A stretch of DNA of 64,000 nt from CAYVTZ01 sp964454685 (GTDB lineage Bacteria; Bacillota; Clostridia; Christensenellales; Christensenellaceae). Of the stretch, positions 49,876-58,777 are shown piece by piece. The notes beneath the pieces were generated by a model that was not told the origin of the DNA, did not search any database, and was given only the letters and a program-made list of their open reading frames with translations. Where the stretch lies: assembly GCA_964454685.1 (NCBI GenBank), contig CAYVTZ010000006.1, forward strand, positions 45,577-109,576, written 5' to 3'. Position numbers and translations under genes: made by a program. The stretch's first letter is position 1; every line of letters starts with the position of its first letter.

Positions 49876-50922
49876 ATGAAGAAATTAGGAATACTCGCCC
49901 TTGCGCTTGCATTGGTCGTATCCGTGTTTGTTGCAGGCTGTGCGCCTGCGGCATCCCAGCCTTCCACACTGCCGGAGCTTTCGGAAGAACAGCCCGTAGC
50001 AGAAATCAGCGAAGCGCCTGCAAGCGAGGCGCCCGCCAGTGAAGCACCTTCCGAATCACCCGATGCGGAAGCGTCGGTGGAACCGACCGGCCCTGCACCG
50101 GACATCATCGGCACGGAATGGGAAGTCTACAAAGCCATCGCGGCCGACGGCAGTGAAATCGCTGAAGTGCCTTACAGCGCGTATGAATTTGGCGTATATG
50201 ACTATGCGATCGAATATCTGGGCGACACCAGCTCGGCCGGCAAATATGAGATGGACGGCAACTCCGTTCTCATGACCTTTGGCGAGAAAAAGCTGCTGGG
50301 CACGTTCACCAATGATGAACTCGAGATTTACGAGGGCAAAGGCGCCTACCTGTATAAGCAGGTAGACGTTCCCAAACTCGCAGGCACCACATGGAACTAT
50401 TACACCGATGTCGCTGCCGATGGCACCGAGACCGATTCCGGTCTTGCGCTCTCTTTGGAGTTTGGCGCAGACGGCAGTGTGAAGTACACGACCGACGGCG
50501 AGGCGCTGACCGGCACCTATACGCAGGACGGAAAGAATTTCGAGCTCACCATGGAAGGTATGAAAGCATCCGGCACGGTCTCCTATCAGCAGTTGCTGCT
50601 GTTCCGTGAAGACAGCTCGGTTGTGTTCCACCCGCAAACACCCGATGTCGCAGGTATGACATGGGCGCGTTACGAATGCTCGACTGCAGATGGTCCGGAC
50701 GAAGCTTCTTTGGTCGATGCCACCTTGATTTTTGGTACGGATGGCAGCGTAGAGTATCAGGTGGGCGATACTTCCACAAAGGGCACTTATATGCAGGATG
50801 GTGACGGAATCCGCATCAGCTTGGAAGGTGTCGATCCCGTACTCGGCTCCATCGAGGGTTTCGATATGCGCATTTTGATGTCCGAGGCAGATACCGACGC
50901 TTTTGCACCGGTGTTCCCGTAA
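49876..50922 (+). CDS. Lipoprotein with three beta-rich repeats
   Basis: A 348-residue protein. Signal peptide with lipobox VAGC (Cys22), a Ser/Ala/Glu/Pro linker containing a repeated EAPAS motif (about 30-72), then three repeats of about 90 residues beginning IIGTEWEVY (78), LAGTTWNYY (168) and VAGMTWARY (258). Each has an ADG-type turn and a strand pattern like small lipocalin or META-like beta-barrel domains. Function unknown; it is anchored on the outer face of the membrane. The start at 49876 follows AGGAGG, so the longer frame beginning at 49738 is not used. Confidence 0.85.
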   Translation: MKKLGILALALALVVSVFVAGCAPAASQPSTLPELSEEQPVAEISEAPASEAPASEAPSESPDAEASVEPTGPAPDIIGTEWEVYKAIAADGSEIAEVPYSAYEFGVYDYAIEYLGDTSSAGKYEMDGNSVLMTFGEKKLLGTFTNDELEIYEGKGAYLYKQVDVPKLAGTTWNYYTDVAADGTETDSGLALSLEFGADGSVKYTTDGEALTGTYTQDGKNFELTMEGMKASGTVSYQQLLLFREDSSVVFHPQTPDVAGMTWARYECSTADGPDEASLVDATLIFGTDGSVEYQVGDTSTKGTYMQDGDGIRISLEGVDPVLGSIEGFDMRILMSEADTDAFAPVFP

Positions 50923-50983
50923 TCACTGCCAAGCAAAAGGCAGAGCGTGGTTGAACCGAACCGGGAAAAGCAGACATGGAATC

Positions 50984-51027
50984 AAAAGGTCTCGAATCGC
51001 AAGATATCATTGCGATTCGAGCCTTTT
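50984..51027 (+). terminator. Terminator after the repeat lipoprotein
   Basis: AAAAGG plus CTCGAATCGCAA (50984-51002, one bulged T) pairs with TTGCGATTCGAG plus CCTTTT (51010-51027): 18 pairs and a 7-base loop, ending in TTTTC. The A-rich left end would let it act on both strands. The rest of the 497-base gap 50923-51419 holds AT-rich non-coding sequence only. Confidence 0.85.
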
Positions 51028-51384
51028 CAATGTCTGGGAAAAAATGGGTGAAACACGCTGCAAAAAATGATTTGCGCCGATTGACCCCTTCCCATTCGAT
51101 CCATCAAATGTACCCTTTTATTCTTCGATACCGCATCCCCCCGACCATTTTGCTGCAACTTTCCTGTTTCCTCCAAAAATAATTACCGATATATTTCCGC
51201 AAAGTCCCTCTTCCCTTTCCAATCTATTAAAGGTATAATAATTCGTACTGGTTTCAAAACAGAAGGCATGATAATATTCCCGCCGAATCATCCGTTTCTC
51301 CGCAACGAACTGTGGATTGTGTTGTGTCTTCGAAACAGGTTTGTACAAATCAAAACAAAATATGTTTTTGCAGTCCAAAAGCAG

Positions 51385-51390
51385 TATAAT
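51385..51390 (+). promoter_or_regulatory. -10 element before the kinase-like gene
   Basis: A consensus TATAAT 30 bases before the start codon. The -35 side has TTGCAG only 11 bases upstream, too close, so the full promoter is uncertain. Confidence 0.4.
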
Positions 51391-51419
51391 AATAGGTATC
51401 ACAATCGAATGGAGTCATC

Positions 51420-52271
51420 ATGAAGACATTATCCGCACCACAGTGCCGCCCCTTTGCGCAGGGTTTCACCGGAGAATATTACAAGTTAAATGACAGTCAG
51501 GTGCTCAAGCTTTATTTCGATTTTGTAGACCCTGCGATCGTGCAGCGCGAAAGGATTCGTGCACGTGTTGCGCATGCCGCAGGCATCCCCACGCCCAACT
51601 CCTTCGAGGTGGTTTGCTGCGGGAAGCGCGTCGGTATCCTGTATGAAATGCAGTATGCGCGGACGCTGTCGCAGGCGATCCTGCAAGAGCCAAAACGCAC
51701 CGAGCATTACAGCGCCATATTCGCGCATCTGGCGCGCGTCGTGCATCAAACACAGTGCGATGCCTCCATACTGCCTGATTTCAGCAGCGATTATCCCGTC
51801 TATCTGGAAGCCTTAGGGTTTTTATCGGATGCGCAAAAGCAGCGGTTGCTTGCACAAATCGAGCAGGTGCCGCAGGAAACGACTTGTGTGCACGGCGATT
51901 TGCATCCCAGCAATGTGCTGCTCTGCGGTCACGAACCACACCTGGTTGGCATGGGGGACTTCGCGCGCGGCAACGCATGGTTTGATATCGGTCACATTTA
52001 CAACATCTATTATGCAGGCACACAAACCGGCGCCTGCGAATACGTGGCACAGCTTCCGCCCAGCCAGGCGCTGCATGTTTGGTATTCTTTTGTCGATGTC
52101 TATTTTGAAAGTCCCGTGTCCAAGCAGCTTCGGGAAATTCATGAGCAGGCAAATCTATTTTCGCTGTTTAAACGATTGCACGTGGCATATCTGTTGCGCG
52201 GCACACCCGCCGCGGAATCGGTAGAGCACAGCATTTTGACCGAATATGCCCCCATCTTGGGCGATGCCTAA
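51420..52271 (+). CDS. Aminoglycoside-phosphotransferase-fold kinase
   Basis: A 283-residue protein of the APH/choline kinase superfamily. The catalytic loop CVHGDLHPSNVLL (about 157-169) and a metal-binding region GDFARGNAWFDIGHI (about 179-193) are recognisable; the latter has DFARG in place of the more usual DWE or DFG pattern. The amino-terminal lobe has a short Gly-rich segment and the KLYFD lysine. The substrate may be a sugar, amine or antibiotic; nothing nearby decides it. The gene is followed 91 bases later by a sodium symporter gene. Confidence 0.78.
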   Translation: MKTLSAPQCRPFAQGFTGEYYKLNDSQVLKLYFDFVDPAIVQRERIRARVAHAAGIPTPNSFEVVCCGKRVGILYEMQYARTLSQAILQEPKRTEHYSAIFAHLARVVHQTQCDASILPDFSSDYPVYLEALGFLSDAQKQRLLAQIEQVPQETTCVHGDLHPSNVLLCGHEPHLVGMGDFARGNAWFDIGHIYNIYYAGTQTGACEYVAQLPPSQALHVWYSFVDVYFESPVSKQLREIHEQANLFSLFKRLHVAYLLRGTPAAESVEHSILTEYAPILGDA

Positions 52272-52362
52272 TAGCCCGCTGCAAAACCGGAAGGGGCGCT
52301 AACATCCCGAAGCGTGATCTCCGGAGCAGACCAAATCATTGAATCGAGGAGAGGAAGTTATC

Positions 52363-53874
52363 ATGAAAAGAGAAAATTGGGCGTCACGCTCCGCGTTTAT
52401 TTTCGCGGCAATCGGCTCCGCCGTGGGTCTGGGCAATGCGTGGCGTTTTGCAGGAAAGGCGTACGAAAACGGCGGCGGATCCTTTCTGATCCCCTATATC
52501 ATCGCCATGGCTTGTATCGGCGTTCCCATTCTGATCTTAGAAATCTCGTTCGGGAAAAAATATCAGCTTGGCGCGCCCTCAGCATTTGGCGCCGTCAATA
52601 AAAAGCTGGAATGGATCGGCTGGATGGGCATTATCATTTGCTTTTTCATCGTATCTTACTATACCGTTATCGTTTCCTGGGTGCTCAATTACATCATTGC
52701 CTCCTTCACCCTTGCGTGGGGCGGCGACCCCGCTTCCTTCTTCTACAATAATGTGCTGATGCTTTCCTCCGGCCCCGGAGATGTCAGCGGCGTATCTATC
52801 CCCGTGATCATCGGGCTTGCAATCACTTGGGGTATCGTCATTTTGTGTATGTACAAAGGTCTGAACATCATGGCGAAAATCGTCAAGTGGATCGTCATTG
52901 CACCCATCGCCATACTCATCATCATGTGCATCTTCACCTTGCAGGCACCGGGCGCAATGGAAGGGGTGCAGTATTTCCTCACGCCGCATTGGGAGGTGCT
53001 TGCCCAGCCCTCCGTGTGGACCGGCGCATTGGGTCAGGTCAGCTATTCCATGAGTATTCTGTTTGCCATCATGATCACCTACGGCAGCTTTTTGCCCAAA
53101 AACAGTAACGTAGCCAAAGATGCGCTGATTATCGGCGGCGCAGACCTCGGCATCAGTATGCTGGCCGGCACGGTTGTATTTGGCGCGTTAGGGCTGCTCT
53201 CCACCAGCACAGGCGTTGCCATTGGCGATATGAGCTATCAAGGCGTATCTCTCGCCTTCATCACCTATCCGCAGGCACTGGCGGCATTCCCCGGTGGTCC
53301 GGTTGTCGCTTCGATCATCGGTCTGCTGTTTTTTCTGGTGCTGTTTATGCTGGCAATCGATTCGGTGTTCTCCATCGTGTTGCCCATCTCCACCGCGTTT
53401 TCGGACAAATTCAAGATCAACCCCAAAAAGACGCTGCTGTTCACCTGTCTCGCAGGCTTCTTGATGGGGCTGTTGTATGTGACCAATGCCGGACTATACT
53501 GGCTGGACATCGTCGATCACTTTTTCAACGAATTTTCACTGCTGCTTATGGGTATCTTCGAGGCGATCGCGCTCGGCTGGCTACTGGGCGCAGACAAGCT
53601 GCGCACCTTCATTTGGGAAAATAAAGAAGCGCGCATCGGCAAGGTTTGGGCGTTCATCATCAAGTTTGTTGCGCCGGTCGTGTTCTTGTTCTTGTCCGGC
53701 AGCTTCCTCGTGGATAACATCCTGAGCCCCTACGGTGGGTATGAGCAGCAATGGCTGTTTGTAGGCGGGTGGCTGCTCATTATCGTAACCTTTGTGGTCG
53801 CACTGCTGCTTCCCAAGCTGAAAACACGTAAAATGCGGGAGGAAACTCCCTCCGCACCGCAGGGGCAGGCATAA
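52363..53874 (+). CDS. Sodium-dependent transporter, SNF (NSS) family
   Basis: Imports an amino acid or similar solute with sodium (LeuT-type). The 503-residue protein has about 12 helices. The start region FIFAAIGSAVGLGNAWRFAGKAYENGGGSFL (helix 1) has the family GLGNxWRF motif, with the usual proline replaced by alanine. GAGGA lies upstream of the start at 52363. The stop codon shares a base with the next start. The substrate is not predictable by eye; tyrosine, methionine or branched-chain amino acids are typical for bacterial homologues. Confidence 0.93.
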   Translation: MKRENWASRSAFIFAAIGSAVGLGNAWRFAGKAYENGGGSFLIPYIIAMACIGVPILILEISFGKKYQLGAPSAFGAVNKKLEWIGWMGIIICFFIVSYYTVIVSWVLNYIIASFTLAWGGDPASFFYNNVLMLSSGPGDVSGVSIPVIIGLAITWGIVILCMYKGLNIMAKIVKWIVIAPIAILIIMCIFTLQAPGAMEGVQYFLTPHWEVLAQPSVWTGALGQVSYSMSILFAIMITYGSFLPKNSNVAKDALIIGGADLGISMLAGTVVFGALGLLSTSTGVAIGDMSYQGVSLAFITYPQALAAFPGGPVVASIIGLLFFLVLFMLAIDSVFSIVLPISTAFSDKFKINPKKTLLFTCLAGFLMGLLYVTNAGLYWLDIVDHFFNEFSLLLMGIFEAIALGWLLGADKLRTFIWENKEARIGKVWAFIIKFVAPVVFLFLSGSFLVDNILSPYGGYEQQWLFVGGWLLIIVTFVVALLLPKLKTRKMREETPSAPQGQA

Positions 53875-54383
53875 TGCACCCCGCCTTGTCTATCGTGCTC
53901 ACGGTGGTGCTTGCCATCATGAGCGCGCATTATTTTGTTTTGTCTATGCGTCTGGAGCGCGTTCCCATCCCTGACGAGGCAAAAGAGTTCACCGTGCGAT
54001 ATCCGCGCAGCTACTTTTGGCTGTTTTGGATGTTCTTTTTGCCCATCAGCAGTGTGCTGCTTTCCTTGTTGCTCTCACAGAAAACGCTTTGGCAAACATT
54101 GCTGATGTGCGGCGTTCTGCTTGTCATCGGGATTCCTTTTCTGCTCAAAGGAGTGGTTTGGAAAATCGTTGTGCGCAAAAGCGGTCTGCTCTATGTCTCT
54201 ATGCTGGGTGTCAAGCGCAACATCGCCTATGAGGACATCGAGGGCGTACTCGTCACCCCCGGTAAAATCGTGTTGCGCACACAAATCGGAAAATTCTCAT
54301 TTAGCGCAATCCTGCCTTATAAAGAAGCCTTTTTGCGTATTTTAGCGCGTCATGGCATTCCTGTGACGCGGTATATGCGGTAG
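53874..54383 (+). CDS. Small membrane protein with a PH-like C-terminal domain
   Basis: A 169-residue protein with three hydrophobic helices (about 4-22, 48-66 and 73-93) and a cytosolic tail of about 75 residues. The tail (IAYEDIEGVLVTPGKIVLRTQIGKFSFS) has the strand pattern of bacterial PH-like domains. It starts on the last base of the transporter stop codon (TAATG), so it is coupled to that gene and may modulate it. Family not recognised. Confidence 0.75.
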   Translation: MHPALSIVLTVVLAIMSAHYFVLSMRLERVPIPDEAKEFTVRYPRSYFWLFWMFFLPISSVLLSLLLSQKTLWQTLLMCGVLLVIGIPFLLKGVVWKIVVRKSGLLYVSMLGVKRNIAYEDIEGVLVTPGKIVLRTQIGKFSFSAILPYKEAFLRILARHGIPVTRYMR

Positions 54384-54542
54384 CGTCGTGATTGCAACTT
54401 GCCCGAACGCTTCTCCCCATTTTTACTGCAATTCAATATAGCGCAAATGACAATGTATGCTGCATAGCAGTTTCTATGTTGCTTGCGCAACCATTTGACA
54501 CATTGCAATAAATTTAGCCTGCCTTTCCTGCTCAGGGCATGC

Positions 54543-54582
54543 GCAAAAAAAACGAGCCGAGTCGCCTCAGCTCGTTTTTTTT
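54543..54582. terminator. Bidirectional terminator between convergent units
   Basis: Eight A plus CGAGC (54545-54557) pairs with GCTCG plus eight T (54570-54582) around a 12-base loop with an inner GAG/CTC. Suited to stop transcription from both sides. Confidence 0.9.
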
Positions 54583-54721
54583 GATGAACCAAACCGTGTT
54601 TATAAGCCGCACAAACCACATATGATCGAACGCTGCACGCGCGCATCCCATAGCATATATTAGCCCGCACTCAAACCATAGACAGTTTTTACTTGCCTTT
54701 TTGCCACCATGCTACGTTGTC

Positions 54722-54790
54722 GTCAATCGTCGTAGCTACGGCTATGCCTCAATCCTCCGCCTTGCAAGGGCAACAAAAATCCAGCGCAAA
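54722..54790. repeat. Partial copy of the fab-spacer repeat family
   Basis: TAGCTACGGCTA at 54733-54744 is followed by CCTC, then GCCTTGCA and AAAAATC, in the same order as at 6732-6780 (TAGCTACGGCTA, CCTC, GCCTTGCA, AAAAATC). The fabF-side element has TAGCTGTGGCTA at the same place. So the sequence is a dispersed family and not specific to the fab operon. The remainder of the 441-base gap 54384-54824 holds the terminator and no gene. Confidence 0.6.
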
Positions 54791-54824
54791 TTCTTGCCTA
54801 CTGTTTGTGCGCGAGGTAATACCG

Positions 54825-55199
54825 CTATCCTTTCCTCGTCATCTCAAAGCTCAAATCAATCAGGTCGCAAATCTGCCGCATGGGAATCGTGCCGTTCAGC
54901 AGCAGAGAGATCCAATGCTCCTTGTTCATGTGATACGCCGCAAAAAAGCGCTCATGGTCACGCAAGGACCCCGCCATGATCGGGCCGCACTTTACGTTCA
55001 GCACTTCCACCTCGCCCGCCTCGGCAAAACCCAGCTTTTGTTTCGGCACTCTCAGGATTGCCGCATACCATTTTCGGTTGCCCTTGTGTCGCAGCACTCC
55101 ATTTTGCGGCGTTTTCTCCCACAAAAACTCCGGCACAGTGCCGTATTGCTCCAACACATACCGCAAAACCCGCTGCGCGTCATCACTTTCAAATCCCAC
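54825..55199 (-). CDS. MmcQ/YjbR family protein
   Basis: A 124-residue protein of the MmcQ/YjbR fold (double-wing DNA-binding-like), with the typical GNRKWYAAILRVPKQKLG and HMNKEHWISLLLNGTIPMRQICDLIDLSFEMT blocks. Molecular role not established for the family. It begins 11 bases inside the end of the barstar-like gene and is the last of a three-gene operon. Confidence 0.85.
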   Translation of the reverse strand: MGFESDDAQRVLRYVLEQYGTVPEFLWEKTPQNGVLRHKGNRKWYAAILRVPKQKLGFAEAGEVEVLNVKCGPIMAGSLRDHERFFAAYHMNKEHWISLLLNGTIPMRQICDLIDLSFEMTRKG

Positions 55200-55449
55200 G
55201 CTTCTGCTCCCTTACATATGCCATTCCCGCATCCTCAAGCACTCGCGCCAAACCCGCAAAAAAACGCGGGTGACACTGCGTCTGTTCCAGTACAAAGGTC
55301 ACATCCTCATATCCGCCTTCCGTCAGCACATCGTGCAGCGCATCCAGATTATGCCCGTAATACGCAGGGAATCCCAGCTCTGCGGCCAAAAACGCATGGA
55401 TTTCGCGCACCGTTTCAAATCGGCTTCCATCAATCGTCACCGTCCTCAT
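55189..55449 (-). CDS. Barstar-family ribonuclease inhibitor
   Basis: An 86-residue acidic protein with the barstar features: an amino-terminal strand (VTIDGSRF), and the inhibitor helix region FPAYYGHNLDALHDVLTE (about 27-44), where the conserved tyrosine, asparagine and Asp residues plug the barnase active site. Overlaps the upstream barnase-like gene by 4 bases, so nuclease and inhibitor are made in step. It keeps pre-secretory nuclease harmless in the cytoplasm, by analogy with Bacillus amyloliquefaciens. Confidence 0.93.
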   Translation of the reverse strand: MRTVTIDGSRFETVREIHAFLAAELGFPAYYGHNLDALHDVLTEGGYEDVTFVLEQTQCHPRFFAGLARVLEDAGMAYVREQKRGI

Positions 55450-55901
55450 GCCGCACCCTCCGGCTCAAGCTGCGTAAAGCTTTCGTAATGATCCTCGGTG
55501 TAAAAATACAGTCCGTCACTCGAATAAATCAACCGCTTTGCGTTGCGGTGGCCACCCTCATATTCGATGTCACACTCAAAATATTTCCTGCCCTTTTTGT
55601 GCGGCAGCTGTTTTTCGTAATCTCCGTAATGGTCGCCGCCAATGCTCTTGTCCGGCGCAATCTCCCGCAGATTTCCCGCTTTGCTGTTCCACCCCAACTC
55701 TTTGGCTTCCTCTTTTGTGATAAAGTTCGGCGGAAGCTGCCCATAGGCGTCCAGATAATTACATACCTCTTGCGCTGTGGTGTACGCGCCATCCTCGCGC
55801 AATCCCGCCGCTTGGCTTTGTACCGCGCCTACATCGGCCTGTGCGCAGCCGACCATAAGCAGGCATAGCACCGCACAGCAAATCAATAAGATTTGCTTCA
55901 T
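55446..55901 (-). CDS. Barnase-family extracellular ribonuclease, predicted lipoprotein
   Basis: A guanyl-specific N1/T1-type ribonuclease of 151 residues. The catalytic set of barnase is complete: Glu109 (for Glu73), Arg119 (Arg83), Arg123 (Arg87) and His138 (His102); the SIGGD and RLIYSSDG blocks also match. The signal peptide ends in LMVGC (Cys19), a lipobox, so unlike classical barnase it is probably tethered to the membrane exterior. The start at 55901 (MKQILLICC) is used; a 22-codon extension would spoil the signal peptide. First of the operon with barstar and a YjbR protein. Confidence 0.92.
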   Translation of the reverse strand: MKQILLICCAVLCLLMVGCAQADVGAVQSQAAGLREDGAYTTAQEVCNYLDAYGQLPPNFITKEEAKELGWNSKAGNLREIAPDKSIGGDHYGDYEKQLPHKKGRKYFECDIEYEGGHRNAKRLIYSSDGLYFYTEDHYESFTQLEPEGAA

Positions 55902-56148
55902 TCTTGTAACCACTTCCCTTGCACCAACCTTATCAGAGCCTGATTCAATCAGCGACCGACGTCGCACAAATCACAGGCTTTATCCCTTCCACAATTACCA
56001 CATCAAGCTGCTGTCCGCGCAAACCTGTCTTGTTTCCGTTGCAAATCATCTCATTATTGTGTCTCGCTGCGGCTTCCAAAGGACGTACTTGCCGTCGCAC
56101 AAAACGCTCTGCCCGCTAAATTTGCGCATTCACATCCGCTTCAATCCC

Positions 56149-56943
56149 TCAGCGTGCCTGATCCTTCTTCACGATCCGCGCATATTCATCCGCATAAAGG
56201 CGCGCGCGCCGCGCGTCGTTGTCCAGTTTCAAGTATTCGTCATAAGCAGCTTTTGCACGCTTTTCCAGCGAAACCGCCTGCTCCTCTGCCGTCATAGCAT
56301 CATTTTGCAGCAGCGCGTCTTCCGCGTCCACCGCATTTTCCTTGTACAGCCACACCAGCACAGTGAACAAAAACACACTGCCCAAAATCAGCGCCGTCAT
56401 CTCGGTGATGCTCTTGGTGCTAAACGTTCCCATCATCACAATCAGCACAGTCCAGATGATGAGCACAAACACAAACGAACGCCAAAACAGCTTACGATAA
56501 TGCTTGCGGAAAGTCAGCGCCAGCAGCATGATCGATACCGCCAGCGTCACCGACGAAATCTTCGCGCAAAAGTCGTGCAGCGCGGCAAAGCCCGGCAGCA
56601 CGTCCGGCACAAACGGCATCACATTGCCAAAAATCAAAACGCCGACGGCAAAATATACGAATTTGCGCACCTTGGATTTGTTGTTGCGCGTCAGCATCAA
56701 AATATATCCCACCATGGAAGCAAAAAATACGCAGAATGCGATCGTCCAAATCACGAACAGCACAAAGGAAAGTCCGCTTGAGCTGCCCATCGCAGACATG
56801 GACGTGGTCAGCACGTTGTCCTGCGTTCCCACCAAAAGCGTCAAAACCGGAATCACGCCCAGCGCCAATATCCCCCAGAATATGATACTGGAACGCATCC
56901 TCTTGTTGTACGATACTACGGTGTCTTGCAATGTAATTTCCAT
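56149..56943 (-). CDS. Membrane protein of unknown function with coiled C-terminal tail
   Basis: A 264-residue protein with six hydrophobic helices (about 18-200) and a charged helical cytosolic tail (about 203-264) rich in Ala, Glu, Arg and Lys. Topology is like Frag1/DUF998 proteins, but I cannot assign it firmly. AGGAGGAG precedes the start. It follows the acyl-CoA synthetase by 47 bases and probably shares its transcript. After it, 247 non-coding bases lead to the barnase operon. Confidence 0.72.
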   Translation of the reverse strand: MEITLQDTVVSYNKRMRSSIIFWGILALGVIPVLTLLVGTQDNVLTTSMSAMGSSSGLSFVLFVIWTIAFCVFFASMVGYILMLTRNNKSKVRKFVYFAVGVLIFGNVMPFVPDVLPGFAALHDFCAKISSVTLAVSIMLLALTFRKHYRKLFWRSFVFVLIIWTVLIVMMGTFSTKSITEMTALILGSVFLFTVLVWLYKENAVDAEDALLQNDAMTAEEQAVSLEKRAKAAYDEYLKLDNDARRARLYADEYARIVKKDQAR

Positions 56944-56990
56944 AAAAACTCCTCCTGATTCGGGCTGCCGCAGCTGTTTTGCGCGCCCGT

Positions 56991-58655
56991 TTATTTATTT
57001 TCATCCTCCGTGCGAATCTCCACACGGCGAATTTTCCCGCTCAATGTCTTAGGCAGCTCCTCCACAAATTCCACGATGCGCGGATACTTATACGGCGCCG
57101 TCACCTCTTTTACGTGGTTCTGCAATTCCTTTTTCAGTGCGTCGCTCGCCTGATACCCCTTCGCCAGCACCACCGTCGCCTTCACCACCTGCCCTCGCAC
57201 CGGATCAGGCGCGCCCGTGATGGCGCATTCCAGCACGCTCGGATGCGTGAGCAGTGCGCTTTCCACCTCAAACGGCCCAATGCGATATCCCGAGCACTTG
57301 ATTACGTCGTCCGTGCGCCCCACAAACCATAAATATCCATCCGCATCCCGCCATGCCGTGTCGCCGGTGTTGTACACCCCGTCCTTCCAACATTTTTCCG
57401 TTGCAGCCACATCGCGGTAATACTTTTTAAATAAACCGGTCGGATGCTTTTTATTCGTGTTTTTGACCACAATCGACCCCACGATGCCATCCTCGCACGA
57501 GTTTCCGTTTTCGTCCACAATGTCCACGTCGTAGAGCGGGGAAGGCTTGCCTGTCGAGCCGGGTTTGATGGGGTCCCAGCCGAAGTTTGCGATCAATACG
57601 CTCGTCTCGCTCTGCCCAAATCCTTCCGTCACTTCCAGCCCCGTTGCCTTTTTGAATTGATAGAATACCTCAGGGTTCAGCGGTTCGCCCGCAATGCCCG
57701 CATGATGGATACTGGAAAAATCATATTTGGATAAATCCTCTTTGATCAAAAAACGGTAAATCGTCGGCGGTGCGCAAAAGGTGGTCAGCTTCAGCCGATC
57801 CATCAGTTCCAACAGCTTTTGCGGCACAAATTTTTCGTTGTCATAGCCTACGATCACCGCGCCGCAGATCCATTGTCCATAGATTTTTCCCCAGCCAAAT
57901 TTTGCCCAGCCGGAATCTGCCATAGTCAGATGCAGTCCGCCGTCCTCCACCTTCTGCCAGTACTTCGCCGTAACGATGTGCCCCAGCGGATAGGTAAAAT
58001 CGTGCATCACCATCTTGGGCATTCCCGTCGTGCCGGAGGAAAAATAAATCAGCATCGGGTCGTCGTTCTTGCAAGCGTCCGCGCCTGTGGGGCGCTCCCA
58101 CTGTTCTCCTGCCTGCTCAATGGCAGCGCGCATGTCAAAGCAGTCCGGGGGAATGTATTCCCCCACCACGCCCACCGCTTGCAGGGTAGGACATTTGGGA
58201 CGCGCCGTCGCAATGTGCGCCAGCATTTCCTCATCATCCACCGTCAAAATCAGCTTGATGTCCGCCGCGTTGCAGCGATAGTCGATGTCCTTGGGCGTAA
58301 GCTGAAAAGTTGCGGGAATACACACCGCACCCATTTTGTGCAGCGCAATCATGGTATACCAAACCTCCGGCCGCTGCTTGAGCATCAGCATCACCACATC
58401 GCCCTTGCCAATTCCCTGTTCCCGCAGCATGTTCGCCGTCTTGTCACTCAATCGCTTGATGTCGCCGAAGGTGTAGCGCTTCTCGTTGCCCTCGTCATCG
58501 CACCAGACGAGCGCAGGCTTGTTTGCGTCTTGCCGCGCCCATTCGTCCATCACGTCATAGCCAAAGTTAAACCGCTCCGGAATGTTTACGGCGTAGTTTT
58601 GCTTGAAGTCCTCATAGCTTTCAAATTGTACTTTGGGTAGAAATTTTTCTATCAT
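56991..58655 (-). CDS. AMP-forming acyl-CoA synthetase (medium-chain/acetyl-CoA synthetase type)
   Basis: Activates a carboxylic acid with ATP and CoA. The 554-residue protein has the P-loop-like YFSSGTTGMPKM motif (about 199-210), EGFGQSET (about 345-352), NTGDTAWRDADGYLWFVGR (A8 hinge) and the catalytic lysine in LPKTLSGKIRR near the end. Layout fits the medium-chain acyl-CoA synthetase (MACS) family better than Acs, which is about 650 residues. The next gene upstream encodes an XRE-cupin regulator, a pairing seen often in Bacillota. Substrate unknown. Confidence 0.93.
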   Translation of the reverse strand: MIEKFLPKVQFESYEDFKQNYAVNIPERFNFGYDVMDEWARQDANKPALVWCDDEGNEKRYTFGDIKRLSDKTANMLREQGIGKGDVVMLMLKQRPEVWYTMIALHKMGAVCIPATFQLTPKDIDYRCNAADIKLILTVDDEEMLAHIATARPKCPTLQAVGVVGEYIPPDCFDMRAAIEQAGEQWERPTGADACKNDDPMLIYFSSGTTGMPKMVMHDFTYPLGHIVTAKYWQKVEDGGLHLTMADSGWAKFGWGKIYGQWICGAVIVGYDNEKFVPQKLLELMDRLKLTTFCAPPTIYRFLIKEDLSKYDFSSIHHAGIAGEPLNPEVFYQFKKATGLEVTEGFGQSETSVLIANFGWDPIKPGSTGKPSPLYDVDIVDENGNSCEDGIVGSIVVKNTNKKHPTGLFKKYYRDVAATEKCWKDGVYNTGDTAWRDADGYLWFVGRTDDVIKCSGYRIGPFEVESALLTHPSVLECAITGAPDPVRGQVVKATVVLAKGYQASDALKKELQNHVKEVTAPYKYPRIVEFVEELPKTLSGKIRRVEIRTEDENK

Positions 58656-58777
58656 ACTGTTCCTCTTTTTCTGTATTCAAAACCTCACGATACCGGTTTG
58701 ACATACGCGCCCATTCGGCTTCAGGCCGACACAGCGCCCTTGTTGTCACATCGGTCACACACCAACGGCAGACATGC

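Noticed and set aside
51118..51402. 94-residue minus-strand frame between the repeat lipoprotein and the kinase-like gene
   Set aside because: AT-rich intergenic composition, no ribosome site, no recognisable domain, and it overlaps the promoter region of the plus-strand gene.
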